This document shows positions 11,010 to 21,346 of a stretch of DNA of 59,664 bases, piece by piece. This DNA comes from Tritrichomonas foetus (Eukaryota; Parabasalia; Tritrichomonadida; Tritrichomonadidae): the NCBI GenBank assembly GCA_001839685.1, contig MLAK01000735.1, positions 1 through 59,664 of the forward strand, in the 5' to 3' direction. How positions within the stretch are numbered: the stretch's first letter is position 1; every line of letters starts with the position of its first letter. A program made the position numbers and the translations under genes. The notes beneath the pieces were generated by a model. It was not told the DNA's origin, did no database searches, and worked only from the letters and a program-made list of their open reading frames with translations.

Positions 11010-13487
11010 ATGAATACAAAAAAAGCACATCAAATGACGCAAGAAAGACCAACTCTTATTCAATTTGTTCCAGAAATACAACGGATTTGTACCGAACTAG
11101 AGAGCTTGGCACATCAAACTGCAGCACACAGGAGGAAATTTCAATTTGCTGTTAACCAATTTCATCAATTTAGTGATGTATTTTCACAAAATGCAGACAA
11201 TTCACAAGTCAATACCCAACAAATAAGTGCATATAAATTCATCATTGAAGCAGCACGTGAGTATCATAGTTTGTTTGGTCAAAATATGCTTCCATGTTGG
11301 GCACATTCAGCACTTGAAAATAAAAGTTCAAGTGTAGCTTCAGATTTATGTGGACTTGCATCCAAATTAAGAGAAGTAACATCTTATATTAATAAACAGG
11401 TAAGTCTATGTTTTGATGCTGCATCACCTCAATGGCTCCAATATCATATTCTTGATTTGAAAGCAATTGCAAGTTCTTTATCCCAGTATCAAGCATCTCC
11501 AACAGACCCAGTTATGAAAATAATGACAAATCGTCTTCATTCAATCGACAATTTTATCCGGCAATATGAAACAGATCAAACTCTTCAAAATCAACGAACT
11601 TTTTCACCTATCCCAGTTTATTATCAAGCTTGGAGACTTAATCATGATGATCTTGATAAAGTCAAAGAAGTTGGTTCAGGAATATCTGCTATCGTATATT
11701 TTGGATATGATAGAAGAACTGGCCAGGAAGTAGCAATTAAAAAATTAAAATTCAAAAAACTTACTGGAAGTAAACTTCAAGCTTTTCAAAGAGAATTAGC
11801 CATACTTGCAACAGCACAACATCCTGCTCTTCTGAAATTTGTTGGTGCCACAGATACACCACCATTTTGTATTGTTACTGAATGGATGCCAAATAATTCA
11901 TTATATCATGATATACACAAATATCATTATTTAGATGCAACAAAAAGGACAATTGCTGCTTATGATATTGCAAGAGGAATGCGATTTTTACATGGTCGAC
12001 AAATCATTCATCGTGATTTGAAATCTCTTAATGTCTTGATTGATAAAAATTTATATACCAGAATTTGTGATTTTGGTTTTTCCAGACATGCAGGATCAGG
12101 TGAGGTTATGACAAAAAATATTGGAACTCCCCATTGGATGGCACCAGAATTATTAGACACATCTGGTACATATGATTATAAGATTGATGTATATGCATAC
12201 GCAATAGTTTGCTGGGAATTATTAACATGCCAATTGCCTTTTCAAGGAATGGAACCAACCCAAATTGTTGCCCAGGTTCTTGTTGCTGATAAAAGACCAA
12301 CTATTCCATCAAACTGTCCAGATAATTTTAGGAAATTAATTGAAGCTTGCTGGCAAAGAGACCCAACTTGCAGGCCATCATTTGATGACATTATTTATCT
12401 TTTTAAAAACAAAGATATTTTCATAGAAGGTGCCAATATGGATGAAGTAAGAGGCTATATAAATGAGAATACTGATGGAGATGATAAAGATGAGACTAAT
12501 CAAGAAATAGAAGCAAACTTAAACTCCAAAACTGATGATTACATACAAAATATTGTCGAAACTATTGAAAAAGATGGTGTTCCAAAAGATAATGATTTAA
12601 TGGCAAAATGCTGGGAAATTTTATCATCAATTGATATTAAAGATGATAATAATACAGAACTTCTTGCAAGAGGACTAATTCCATTTTTATCAACATTATA
12701 TAATACAAAAGCAGCAGAACTTTTACGTAAGTTACCAAATAATTTACTGAAAAAAGAACTCGTTTTATCTGCACTTTCTACAATTCCATCAGGAAATGAA
12801 AAAATCGATACAGAGTTAATTATATTTGCTTGTAAACAACATTGTGCTGCAGATGCAGCAATTCACGCACTTCAACCTTCACAACAAAAGATCGCACTTG
12901 AGGTTTGTGCACAAGAAGGAAGACCAACGATGAACAATAATGGTAATGATAATTCAAAAAATGATTCGAATGATTTAAATCAAAGTTTAATTAATGAACT
13001 TGCACAATTATGTATATCAATAATGTCTCAAAATGACCAAATGTTAATTGTTTCAGCATTAAGATGTCTTGTTGTTATTAAGGAAGCTAAAAGAATCTCA
13101 CTTGATTCAATAAAAATGTACATGCAATCAAAAAATAACACATTAAAATATGCAGCTTATGTTGCAGCTTCAGCAATGGCAATTGAAGGTGTTCAATTAC
13201 CAAATGATTTAATTGATGCAATGACTGTAAAGTGGGAAAAGGAGCCTCTCTCTATCATTGTTACTGTTGCTGGATGTAAAAATTTAGAGACAGCAAAATT
13301 ATTAGTAAACAGACTTGCTTATGGAGAACAACAATCCCCAGAAATATCTGTAAGGATACTTATAGCATCAAGTATACATGAGGAATTATCAGAAGAGATT
13401 TTATCGTGCCTAGACAAAATTGATATTAATTCAACTCTTCCTGAAGTTAAAGAGTCAATAATAATACTCAAGAAAAAATTACAATGA
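11010..13487 (+). CDS. TKL-type serine/threonine protein kinase with helical C-terminal region
   Basis: An 825-residue protein. Residues ~15-190 are helical and resemble the adaptor-like leader common in trichomonad TKL kinases. The kinase domain (~212-470) is complete: glycine loop VGSGISAIVYFG, Lys244 in VAIKK, catalytic HRDLKSLN with Asp336, DFGFSR, GTPHWMAPELL, and DVYAYAIVCWELLT. An acidic linker (~475-520) follows, then an alpha-solenoid, HEAT/ARM-like tail (~530-825) that may bind substrates. All catalytic residues are present, so activity is expected. Substrates cannot be told from sequence. It reads rightward alone, with about 350 bp to the next gene. Confidence 0.93.
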   Translation: MNTKKAHQMTQERPTLIQFVPEIQRICTELESLAHQTAAHRRKFQFAVNQFHQFSDVFSQNADNSQVNTQQISAYKFIIEAAREYHSLFGQNMLPCWAHSALENKSSSVASDLCGLASKLREVTSYINKQVSLCFDAASPQWLQYHILDLKAIASSLSQYQASPTDPVMKIMTNRLHSIDNFIRQYETDQTLQNQRTFSPIPVYYQAWRLNHDDLDKVKEVGSGISAIVYFGYDRRTGQEVAIKKLKFKKLTGSKLQAFQRELAILATAQHPALLKFVGATDTPPFCIVTEWMPNNSLYHDIHKYHYLDATKRTIAAYDIARGMRFLHGRQIIHRDLKSLNVLIDKNLYTRICDFGFSRHAGSGEVMTKNIGTPHWMAPELLDTSGTYDYKIDVYAYAIVCWELLTCQLPFQGMEPTQIVAQVLVADKRPTIPSNCPDNFRKLIEACWQRDPTCRPSFDDIIYLFKNKDIFIEGANMDEVRGYINENTDGDDKDETNQEIEANLNSKTDDYIQNIVETIEKDGVPKDNDLMAKCWEILSSIDIKDDNNTELLARGLIPFLSTLYNTKAAELLRKLPNNLLKKELVLSALSTIPSGNEKIDTELIIFACKQHCAADAAIHALQPSQQKIALEVCAQEGRPTMNNNGNDNSKNDSNDLNQSLINELAQLCISIMSQNDQMLIVSALRCLVVIKEAKRISLDSIKMYMQSKNNTLKYAAYVAASAMAIEGVQLPNDLIDAMTVKWEKEPLSIIVTVAGCKNLETAKLLVNRLAYGEQQSPEISVRILIASSIHEELSEEILSCLDKIDINSTLPEVKESIIILKKKLQ

Positions 13488-13843
13488 CTGCATTCAATAT
13501 AAATATAGTTAAGTAAATATTTTCTGCGATTCTCATTTTCCCTTTTCATACTGCTTTCCCTGAAACTTTTTGTTGCATTACTTGGTTAGATAACTTTTTG
13601 TTTCATTTGAAGTGAAATGACTGAATAAATGCTGATTTCTATTTATTTCGAAACTTTTTCATTATTTTTAGATCATCATATAGAAAAAGTTCCTTATTTG
13701 AGTTGAAAATTATATTTAGCACTTGAGCTTTTTGTGAAATATTTTCTAATGGTTCAGAAACATGTAAACCTATCAAAAAAAGTCATCTTATAAGATTAAT
13801 TTCAATACTTTACGAAATCTAATATTTAAAAATTACATTTCCC
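13488..13843. other. Intergenic, no gene seen
   Basis: A GAAAAAGTTCC motif lies at about 13682-13692, about 155 bp before the next start; the same word recurs upstream of several genes in the window. Nothing else was identified. Confidence 0.35.
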
Positions 13844-14401
13844 ATGACTCAAAAAACAGATTCCATACTTCAAGATTCTGCATTTTACACAAGACGATAC
13901 ATTCTATCAGCATGCATGAATTGGAATGATTGCATTTTTTTACGCTCTGATGGATCAAAAGCAAATTCTTGGAAAAAGGCGCAACAAACTAAAATTCGAA
14001 TCGATCCGGCTTCCTGGCAGGTTGAGCTTGCTTTAACTGGATCCAAAGAAAAAAGCAAATGGGAGAAAAGTCAAATCCAAAACGTAACCATCGACGAAAC
14101 AAAAGATTCCGAAAATAAGACTCATTTCGTGCAGTTAACAATGGGGAAGAACGACATCCTTTCGATTTCAAGCCACAAGGACTTCGTAAACTTGTTTTAT
14201 TGCGGCGTTACATATTTGATCGAAAAAGAAAGGGAAATCAAAAACCATCCGCTCATTGTTGCGAAGAAGCAGGAGTTTGACACAATGATTTCCAATATGA
14301 AAGATTTCCTTTCAGGCCCTTCAAACGATTCAATTCCGCCAGTTCCTCCTCTTCCGCCAAACCTCGACTTTGTTGAGCCGCCACCACAAAATCCAACATA
14401 A
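13844..14401 (+). CDS. Hypothetical protein with PH-like domain and proline-rich tail
   Basis: A 185-residue protein without a clear family. Residues ~10-135 alternate strands and end in a helix (FVQLTMGKNDILSISSHKDF, then a helix through YLIEKEREIKNHP), compatible with a PH or related fold; that is inference from pattern only. The C-terminus is proline-rich (IPPVPPLPPNLDFVEPPP), which could bind SH3, WW, EVH1 or profilin partners. There is no signal peptide or membrane segment. Codon composition is more GC-rich than the spacer, and the frame is clean, so the gene is likely real. Confidence 0.65.
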   Translation: MTQKTDSILQDSAFYTRRYILSACMNWNDCIFLRSDGSKANSWKKAQQTKIRIDPASWQVELALTGSKEKSKWEKSQIQNVTIDETKDSENKTHFVQLTMGKNDILSISSHKDFVNLFYCGVTYLIEKEREIKNHPLIVAKKQEFDTMISNMKDFLSGPSNDSIPPVPPLPPNLDFVEPPPQNPT

Positions 14402-15250
14402 AAATTATTGGAAAAAGAAATAATAAAATAGAATCGTTTCATTACTCGGATAGACAGAATTAAATATTGAAGTTAATTAAATACATCTAAAGTTTGTATT
14501 ATAAAGTAGTTGCGCCATTTTTATTTTAATCGTTTCTATTTTTCTTTGACAAGTGGATTTGTTAATTTTATTATATGTGATTAATTAGGCTATAAATCAG
14601 ATTATTGATCGAAATATTTAGTTGGTTTCTTGATAATATATTGATTGAATAAGATGTGAAATGAAGAAATACGAGTTAACAACCAGATCACTCCAATTGT
14701 TTTCATCAATATTTATCTTGATTGTGCTCAATACTTCAAAGAAGGATCAAATATTTTGATTAACATATTGATGAATAAAGCTTTGCAAAATCAAAATTTT
14801 AAATTCGATAAAAAGAAAATCAAGATGGACAAAATTCTTCACACTTGAGAAAATGTATTTCCTATTACTCTAAATATTGCTTCAGAATTTGTCAGATCGT
14901 TTCTCCAAAAAGATAAATACAAAAAATTTAATTTAAGATTCAAATCATAATGATAATTACGATCTGAATCTTAATGAAGGTAATTTCAATAATTATAAAA
15001 ATAACATCATGTATTGGAGTCTCAGAATAATTGACAACAATGATTCATGCCATCAATTGAAAATACCAATGACGAATTATTCATAAAAAAAAGTTTCAAA
15101 CAATAGAAAAAAACAATTAACAATTAAGATATTTTACCGAATCCTAACACAACATTGGTTTCGAAGCATTTCATCTTCACCGTCTTTTTTTTTGATAATG
15201 CAAAAAATATAAATTTGAAATGTTTTCAGGGAGATAAGAATCTGACGTTT
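14402..15250. other. Intergenic, no gene seen
   Basis: About 850 bp between convergent genes. AT-rich with stops in all frames. No repeat or RNA gene was recognised. Confidence 0.5.
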
Positions 15251-15979
15251 TCATTGGATTTTTGAATAGTATATTTTACTATAGCATTCTTGTGCAGTGG
15301 GTCTCTTTGAAGGCTCTTCATTAACCATCTGACCAAGGAGTTCACTCATGCTGTCAACAAATTGCTGATTTTTTGAGTTTTTATCTGTTCGATACCAAAG
15401 ATATCGAAGAGTCACACCAAGAGAATAAACGTCAGAATAATAAGATCTTCCAATATTTAAATAATATTCTGGTGGAAAATATCCAGGCGTTCCATAATTA
15501 CTGAAACACTTTTCATCGTCATTCAGAATTACTGCCCCTTGAAAATCGCAAAGCTTGGTTGAATAGGTTCCATTCCCATTATCGTAAATTAGCACATTTT
15601 CCAGTTTGATGTTATTATGTAAAACAGAGCAACTGCAATGCAAATAATAAAGCGCTGAAAAACAATCTTCAATGATTTTCAATGAAATTTCAAGTGGAAT
15701 AATGTTATGGAAAGATATAAAATCATATAAATCAAAAGTGAATGGATCAAAAACTGACACGTAATAATTCCGACTGAAAAAATGTTCTATTGGCTTCAGA
15801 ATAGTGTCACAGTAGAAATTGTCGATATAGTAAAGCTCATCATAGCCTTTTGTGAATTTTATTATAAATTTTTGGCCATTTTTGGTTGCATTGGATAGAA
15901 TCGATATGGTATTTCGCCTTATGGTGTTGGTAATTTGATAGCCGTTGATGTATACTCCACCAAATCCCACCTTTTTCAT
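15251..15979 (-). CDS. Protein kinase-like protein, probable pseudokinase
   Basis: A 242-residue compact kinase fold. The ATP lysine is present (Lys41 in FIIKFTKG), as are the activation-segment landmark GTPGYFPPEYY (~163-173) and DVYSLGVTLRYLW (~183-195). The glycine loop is poorly formed. The catalytic HRDxKxxN is HNNIKLEN (121-128), so the catalytic Asp is Asn123, and DFG is DFQG (145-148), an inserted Gln. These changes predict little or no phosphotransfer, so a scaffold or regulator is likely. The frame is intact, so this is a protein-level pseudokinase and not a broken gene. The ATG at 15979 is used. Confidence 0.8.
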   Translation of the reverse strand: MKKVGFGGVYINGYQITNTIRRNTISILSNATKNGQKFIIKFTKGYDELYYIDNFYCDTILKPIEHFFSRNYYVSVFDPFTFDLYDFISFHNIIPLEISLKIIEDCFSALYYLHCSCSVLHNNIKLENVLIYDNGNGTYSTKLCDFQGAVILNDDEKCFSNYGTPGYFPPEYYLNIGRSYYSDVYSLGVTLRYLWYRTDKNSKNQQFVDSMSELLGQMVNEEPSKRPTAQECYSKIYYSKIQ

Positions 15980-16749
15980 ATTTGCTGGAAAAAAAATTGA
16001 AGAATTTTTGAAATAATGGCAACAATGTATGACTTTTTTTCAAAGAAATTGAATAAAAAACACGATGTATTATCAATCTATTTTAAATCTTCTGACTTAT
16101 TTTTTCATGTATTTTATCAGAAAAAGCTCATAATAAGATGGTCAAAAGATTTTGTTTTTACTCTAAGAAAAATTATTCATTCAAATGCTTTGAAAAGTGG
16201 TTTTAGTCAGTAAATTGTCATTCAAAAATAATTTGTAATTTTGACTATGTATCAAAAAAATTCTAATAAATATCGATGAAGTCATTATTTTGAATATAAA
16301 AAGGAACATTTTTTCAATATATTTCTGTGTGCATTGAAAAAAATTGAAAACAAAATGCCGAAAGTAATTCAATAACATCAAACCATTCGTTAGTTTTTGA
16401 ATCACTCCGGTTAATGAAAGTATTAACTTTACTGTATAAGCATCTATTAACACTTTGAAATGTCTTTCGTCGAGGCATTTTTGCAAAAAGCCTTAAATCA
16501 ATTTTAAGTTATTTAATATGAGACATATTTTCTCATCACATTGTTATTTATGGTAGGCATATAGTTTATTATTCTCATATCATTCGTATTTGAGTGCTGA
16601 AAATTGTATAAACCAGAATAATTATCCTTTTAACCAATTGTCTGTCAATTTTTATAACTCTCTTCCATAATTAAATGAAATAAAAAATTACAAATAAGCA
16701 TTAGTTAAAGTGGTAAAAGCATTTTTTATATAATAAATCACAAATAATG
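15980..16749. other. Intergenic, no gene seen
   Basis: AT-rich. A 56-codon leftward frame starting MPRRKTFQSV at 16478 is coding-like at its beginning, but it is short and has no recognised relative. It may be a gene relic. Confidence 0.4.
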
Positions 16750-17991
16750 TCAAACATAATAAACACCAAATAATTCAAATGCATTTATACACATGACAGC
16801 CTTATCCACTTTCACTGGGGGATGATCGAATTTAATAAATTGATATTTTTTCGTTTTTGCTAATAACACAAATGTTTTTGCATTATCTGGATATCTCGAT
16901 AAAGTCACATTATTTTGCTCATCAATTTTATCCCAGACTTCACCACCAACGGATCCATACACTTTCCAATTTGCTGGCTGGAGAGATCCCTGGGCCAAAG
17001 GTAAGCTTTTGATTGAGTATGCGTCAATTTGAACAATTGGTGACTTGAAATCTATGATGAACCATGTTGGCTCATTCGCTTTAGCTTTGAAGGAGCTTCG
17101 TGGCGCATTATATTCGAAAATGTTATTCACTGAATAGTTGTTTGATACATGTACGGCACTTTTCACTGATATTAAATTTTTTGAGATCGGATTAGCTTTA
17201 CACTTCTCAGAGAGATAATCAATAATACCGTGAAAAGAATCTCCTAAATAAGCACATCGAATAACCTGAGGCGGAGGTTTATAAGCCTTTCGTGCAACAA
17301 TTTCGGAAATTCCTTTTCGAAGATAATTTAAATTCGTTGATTTCGAAGTTATTATTTGTTTCAGCTGAGTTTGGCTAAGTGAATCTAGCTTTAAATACCT
17401 CAGTAAACGTCCGCCAACACTACAAAAAAAATCTATATATTTGCTATCGTTTGAAAAGTCAACAGAGCCATCGATGCTTTTGAACATTCCAACTAAAAGC
17501 GGAACCGGCAAACTTTTGAATAACTCATCTGATGGATCTTCAATAAAATGGCGTGACATTGAATCATAATATGGCGAAACTTTTCCTCCATTCTCGAATA
17601 AAAATTTGGCTTGTATTAAAATTTGATCCAGCGGAAAGGTTTCCAGGACAGACATGGTGTATACTTTTAGCTCTTTTTCCAAATACGAAATTCCGAGAAC
17701 GGATGCGACGATATAATGAAAAACGCAATCTTCTGGAGAAAAGGATAGAGATTCGCCGGATAAAAACGAGGCAATTGATTTGATATCACAATCTAATGGT
17801 ATTTTTGGTATTCTATATTGATACATTAAAAGATTTGATAGCATTTCCAATTGAATTTTCTTTGAAAGAATAGCAGCGAGCGATGATTTGCAGGGATATT
17901 TGACGTTGTTGTAAATTAAAGTAAAATCGTCTGGTAATTGATTGAAATCAACGGAAGGAAGGCAAAAATCTGGGAATGGAATTTCTTCCAT
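16750..17991 (-). CDS. BTB/POZ and F5/8 type C (discoidin) domain protein
   Basis: A 413-residue relative of the proteins at 2164 and 52067. The BTB part is residues ~15-110 (DDFTLIYNNVKYPCKSSLAA, then a CVFHYIVASVLGI helix). A helical BACK-like middle follows, and F5/8C occupies ~260-412 (WFIIDFKSPIVQIDAYSIKS, NWKVYGSVGGEVWDKI, YQFIKFDHPPVK, FELFGVYY). No signal peptide; probably cytosolic. The N-terminus diverges from the other two, so these are old paralogues. AAGGTGAA in sense lies 15-22 bp upstream of the ATG. The divergent promoter region has a second GGTGAAAT close by. Confidence 0.85.
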   Translation of the reverse strand: MEEIPFPDFCLPSVDFNQLPDDFTLIYNNVKYPCKSSLAAILSKKIQLEMLSNLLMYQYRIPKIPLDCDIKSIASFLSGESLSFSPEDCVFHYIVASVLGISYLEKELKVYTMSVLETFPLDQILIQAKFLFENGGKVSPYYDSMSRHFIEDPSDELFKSLPVPLLVGMFKSIDGSVDFSNDSKYIDFFCSVGGRLLRYLKLDSLSQTQLKQIITSKSTNLNYLRKGISEIVARKAYKPPPQVIRCAYLGDSFHGIIDYLSEKCKANPISKNLISVKSAVHVSNNYSVNNIFEYNAPRSSFKAKANEPTWFIIDFKSPIVQIDAYSIKSLPLAQGSLQPANWKVYGSVGGEVWDKIDEQNNVTLSRYPDNAKTFVLLAKTKKYQFIKFDHPPVKVDKAVMCINAFELFGVYYV

Positions 17992-18005
17992 ATTAAAATG
18001 GATAA

Positions 18006-18013
18006 TTCACCTT
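18006..18013. promoter_or_regulatory. TTCACCTT/AAGGTGAA box near BTB gene 2
   Basis: An 8-bp box found just upstream of several genes in the window, in either orientation: 2080, 18006, 18660, 18672, 21381, 34119, 43958 and 52042. Function is inferred from position only. Confidence 0.35.
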
Positions 18014-18320
18014 AATTTCACCATTTATATAAGAAATTATTTCTTATTATAATTGGCCAAATTTAATCAATATCCAACCAAATAACCTCAGAAAATAAAA
18101 TGATGAATATCATCGAAATAACTCACTGGGTTGTGAATGTATCAATTCATAATATGAGCCATTTGGTAGAAAATAAGATTGTAAATATAAAAATAAAGTA
18201 AAATTGAAACATAAGATAATAATATTTAATCATCAAATATAATTACTTGGATTTAAGCCCAAAGTTTGAATGGGAAAACTAAATGATTCATGAAAAATAT
18301 CCTCTTTACAAAGAAATAGC

Positions 18321-18608
18321 TTACTGCGCTTTGAAAAGAAGGAAACCAAGCTGATCAATATAAAGGTAGACAAACTTTTCGGAAATGTGCTTCACATTTG
18401 CTGCAAAGTTGTGTCCAACGATGACATTCCATGTTTTTCCATCGAGGGCTTCAATTTTGTCTTTAAGTAAAGTTGCCATTTCTGCATGAGTATTTAATCG
18501 TGTTGATGCAGACAAGCATTCGGCTTTGATTCTTTCCAAGAGTTCTGGTGTGCAGTCGCTGTTGACAATAACAATACGATCGTCGGCGTTGTTGAGGGTT
18601 GAAGTCAT
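18321..18608 (-). CDS. DYNLL: Dynein light chain, LC8 type
   Basis: A 95-residue protein close to the usual ~89 residues of LC8. The C-terminal half carries the diagnostic core TWNVIVGHNFAANVKH followed by KFVYLYIDQLGFLLFKAQ, equivalent to the LC8 WhcivGrnFgsyvtHe and yfylgqvaiLLFK segments. LC8 is a dimeric hub that binds short linear motifs in dynein intermediate chain and many other proteins. Dynein light chains fit a flagellate. Two AAGGTGAAAT boxes in sense lie about 52-71 bp upstream of the ATG. Confidence 0.9.
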   Translation of the reverse strand: MTSTLNNADDRIVIVNSDCTPELLERIKAECLSASTRLNTHAEMATLLKDKIEALDGKTWNVIVGHNFAANVKHISEKFVYLYIDQLGFLLFKAQ

Positions 18609-18659
18609 TCCGTTATTTTGGTGACGAAAATTTAAAACGAACTCTATTTGGTCAAATAT

Positions 18660-18679
18660 TTCACCTTATATTTCACCTT
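18660..18679. promoter_or_regulatory. Paired TTCACCTT boxes upstream of LC8
   Basis: Two copies, 18660-18667 and 18672-18679, spaced 12 bp start to start. In the LC8 sense they read AAGGTGAAAT twice. Confidence 0.4.
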
Positions 18680-19023
18680 TAATCGAATAACTTGGTTGTG
18701 TTGCATGAATTGTAGCTTAATCTCTCTTTCTAGTGAACAAATATTTTGAGTTACTTCCTTTATAAACATGTTCTATCTACATTCTTCGTAATTTTACATC
18801 GATTTCTGTGAGTTCATCATTGGAGTGATTCAAATATAACAAAATATTAGGATTTAAATAGTTTCATCTTGCCATTTTTATGGTCTAAATTTCGATGTTC
18901 TTATATAATGTTTTTCTAACATAATGATATTTCGAGAAACAACAATAGTCTGATAGATCGTCGACCAAATTTAATCTGAATCTTTTGAAATCAAAATGAT
19001 CGTATGTTTCTCAAATTCTTCAG
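18680..19023. other. Divergent spacer between LC8 and the SNARE gene
   Basis: AT-rich. Nothing recognised besides the paired boxes next to LC8. Confidence 0.35.
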
Positions 19024-19833
19024 ATGCATAACTCTGGATTTAAAAATAATTACACTGACCTTTTCATCTCTTTTCGAAATCAGCATCATTCATCTATTCC
19101 CGAGCGAAGTAAATACTCTGATAATCTCATCACAACTCTGTCAGATAATATCAATGTTAAATTATCCTTGCTAAATCGAAAAATTGAGGAGCTTGATGAA
19201 CTTTTCACTCAAAGAATGATGCCAACATTTGATAATGCTGTAATTGAACTATGCGATCACAATATTAGACAAACGACATCTGATATCAGCAGAAGAATTA
19301 ATAATTTATCATTGGAAATAAAATGTCCAATTTCTACACATGATTCTGAGATTGCTTCTGTGTTGGTCAACCTTCAGCAATGCCACCGTCTTCAGCTTTC
19401 AAAAATGGTTCAAAAATTCCGAAATTTACAGGCAACAAAGCGACCTAATATGCACACAATTGTTGATAACCAAGGTGACCTAATTTCTGACATATATGCT
19501 GATTTTTCCCCGAATGAATCACATGATTCAATTTCGTTAATTCAACAAAATTTAGAAACTCGACAAAATGAGGATCTGGAACAACTTGTTTCAATGATGA
19601 ATGAGTTGAATTCCCTCTTTAGAGATGTTTCACTTTTAATTTTTGAACAAGGAACTGTTCTTGATCGAATTGACACAAAAATTGAAATGGCTATTCAAGA
19701 CGTCCAGCGTGGAAATGAGCAACTTGAACAAGCTAATGAATATCAAGCACATGATTGTTTCTACACCTATATTACTGTTCTTTTGGTACTGATAGGTATT
19801 TGTTTAATGATTATGATATTTAGAGTATGGTAA
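19024..19833 (+). CDS. STX16: Qa-SNARE, syntaxin-16/Tlg2-like
   Basis: A 269-residue tail-anchored SNARE. The start DLFISFRNQH recalls the syntaxin-16 'TDVFLLLRN' opening. Residues ~40-150 are the regulatory helices. The SNARE motif (~190-240) reads DLEQLVSMMNELNSLFRDVS then LLIFEQGTVLDRIDTKIE, with the Qa zero-layer Gln in FEQGTVLD; EQGTVLDRID is nearly invariant in the syntaxin-16/Tlg2 group. A single C-terminal membrane span (~246-266, YITVLLVLIGICLMIMIF) follows. By family it would act in endosome-to-trans-Golgi fusion. Other endosomal Qa-SNAREs are a less likely alternative. Confidence 0.85.
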   Translation: MHNSGFKNNYTDLFISFRNQHHSSIPERSKYSDNLITTLSDNINVKLSLLNRKIEELDELFTQRMMPTFDNAVIELCDHNIRQTTSDISRRINNLSLEIKCPISTHDSEIASVLVNLQQCHRLQLSKMVQKFRNLQATKRPNMHTIVDNQGDLISDIYADFSPNESHDSISLIQQNLETRQNEDLEQLVSMMNELNSLFRDVSLLIFEQGTVLDRIDTKIEMAIQDVQRGNEQLEQANEYQAHDCFYTYITVLLVLIGICLMIMIFRVW

Positions 19834-20233
19834 TTATTTCCCACTTTTATTGTTTTCATTATATTTATGTAGATGAATAAATAGATAGAGTTTTCATTTT
19901 GGTGCTCTTTTGTTTTTGTCATAATCTAGAACTAATTTATTGTTAGAATGACCATATCATCAAATAGGTGAAATGAATTTCTTTTTGAATATTATTTCCA
20001 ATATTGTTGATGTTGTTTTATCTGTGTTCTCCTTCTTGTTATGCTGATGATATTTCATTCGAAATATTGGTAAACATAAAACCCCAAAAAAAGAATATAA
20101 TGAAAGCTTATATACAAATTTATAAAAAAACAATTCTTACAAACAAAGAAAATTTATCTCAACAACAACAACAAAACAATATATATATTGACCAGAGGCG
20201 AAAAGAGAGACATAATATATAAAAATATCAATT
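19834..20233. other. Intergenic, no gene seen
   Basis: Convergent 3' spacer between the SNARE and CAMK genes, with CAACAACAACAACAA and A-rich simple stretches at about 20160-20175. AATAAATAG close to the SNARE stop is a plausible poly-A signal. Confidence 0.4.
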
Positions 20234-21346
20234 TCAAGATGTTTTTTCTTTTTCTCCATTTTCTTCTGTCTCTTCTGTCTCCTTTTCCTCGTTCTTTTTA
20301 CCATTTTCATCGATTATTGGTCCTAGTTGAAACATTGCAAATGATCTTTGTCGACTTCGCGATAAAGTTGGAGTATTTCCTCTCAAGAAGAAAGACCTCT
20401 GCGCGAGAGAGAGTCTAACCTGCGAAGGTGATTTTCCTTCGGACATTTTAATATTTTTATTCATTTCGGGAGCTGCAGTCGCCCTACTAAATATACTTGA
20501 TTGCATTACTTGATCCAACATTGGTCTTCTTTCAGGTAACATATCAGTCATTTTCCTGACGAGATTTGATACTTTTGGCGGGGTGTCTTTTTTAATGAAA
20601 ATTCCACCATCAGCGATAGTAGCAACAATCAAGGCTTTATCTTTCGGCCACTTAATTGGGCCAACCGCCATCTCATAAAAAGTGACACCAAGTGCCCAAA
20701 TGTCGGTTTTATATGGATCGAAGTATTCTTTATTAATAATTTCAGGAGCCAAATATTGAAGAGAGCCGGCATAGTCATGAAGTTTGGTGCCGGGTTCAAC
20801 TTCTATACACATTCCAAAATCAGCCAGTTTCAGTCTTCCATATTTATCAACCAATACATTGGTCGGCTTGATATCGCGATGAACAAAGTGCGCATTGTGG
20901 CAGAATAAAAGCGCATCGGCCAGCTGTTTCATATAATTGTAAAGACATTGGCGGTCTTTTATTCCATTTTTGCCGATAATATTTCTCAACGATTTCGATG
21001 AGCATAATTCCAGTATCAAAAACGAGAGATTGTCTTCGTGAAAGCTTTCATAAAGTTTTATGATATTCGGGTGGTTTAAATGCTGCAAGGCGTTTTCTTC
21101 AATATCGCCGGTTATTGAACTCGTCCGATGTCGTTTTGAAGCTGAATTTGTGATTTTTGCGGCAAAATCGTTATCGTATTTCAATGAATGAACTCTGAAT
21201 ATCACAGAGAAGCCCCCACAACCAATTCTCTCCTTCATGACAAAGCCGTGGCTTTCAAGAATGCGCGCAATTTGATTGACTCTATCGGGTGGAAATTCTT
21301 CCAAAGTGCTCGGTTTAGGTTTAATAATTGGCTGAGGGAAGTCCAT
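20234..21346 (-). CDS. CAMK-type serine/threonine protein kinase
   Basis: A 370-residue active-looking kinase. The catalytic domain is ~35-295: ERIGCGGFSVIFRV, FAAKI lysine, FVHRDIKPTNVL with Asp158, LADFGM, a GSLQYLAPEII activation segment and DIWALGVTFYEM. The tail (~300-370) has Ser/Arg-rich segments (SLAQRSFFLRG, TLSRSRQRSF) that could be phosphorylated, and ends in a Glu/Lys-rich stretch. The frame is open to 21385, but that codon is GTG and the extension is only a poly-Lys run made by an oligo-A tract, so ATG 21346 is preferred. An AAGGTGAA box in sense lies 35-42 bp upstream. Confidence 0.9.
   Translation of the reverse strand: MDFPQPIIKPKPSTLEEFPPDRVNQIARILESHGFVMKERIGCGGFSVIFRVHSLKYDNDFAAKITNSASKRHRTSSITGDIEENALQHLNHPNIIKLYESFHEDNLSFLILELCSSKSLRNIIGKNGIKDRQCLYNYMKQLADALLFCHNAHFVHRDIKPTNVLVDKYGRLKLADFGMCIEVEPGTKLHDYAGSLQYLAPEIINKEYFDPYKTDIWALGVTFYEMAVGPIKWPKDKALIVATIADGGIFIKKDTPPKVSNLVRKMTDMLPERRPMLDQVMQSSIFSRATAAPEMNKNIKMSEGKSPSQVRLSLAQRSFFLRGNTPTLSRSRQRSFAMFQLGPIIDENGKKNEEKETEETEENGEKEKTS

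Noticed and set aside
20004..20418. Short rightward frames overlapping the end of the CAMK kinase
   Set aside because: Low complexity and antisense to a well-supported kinase.
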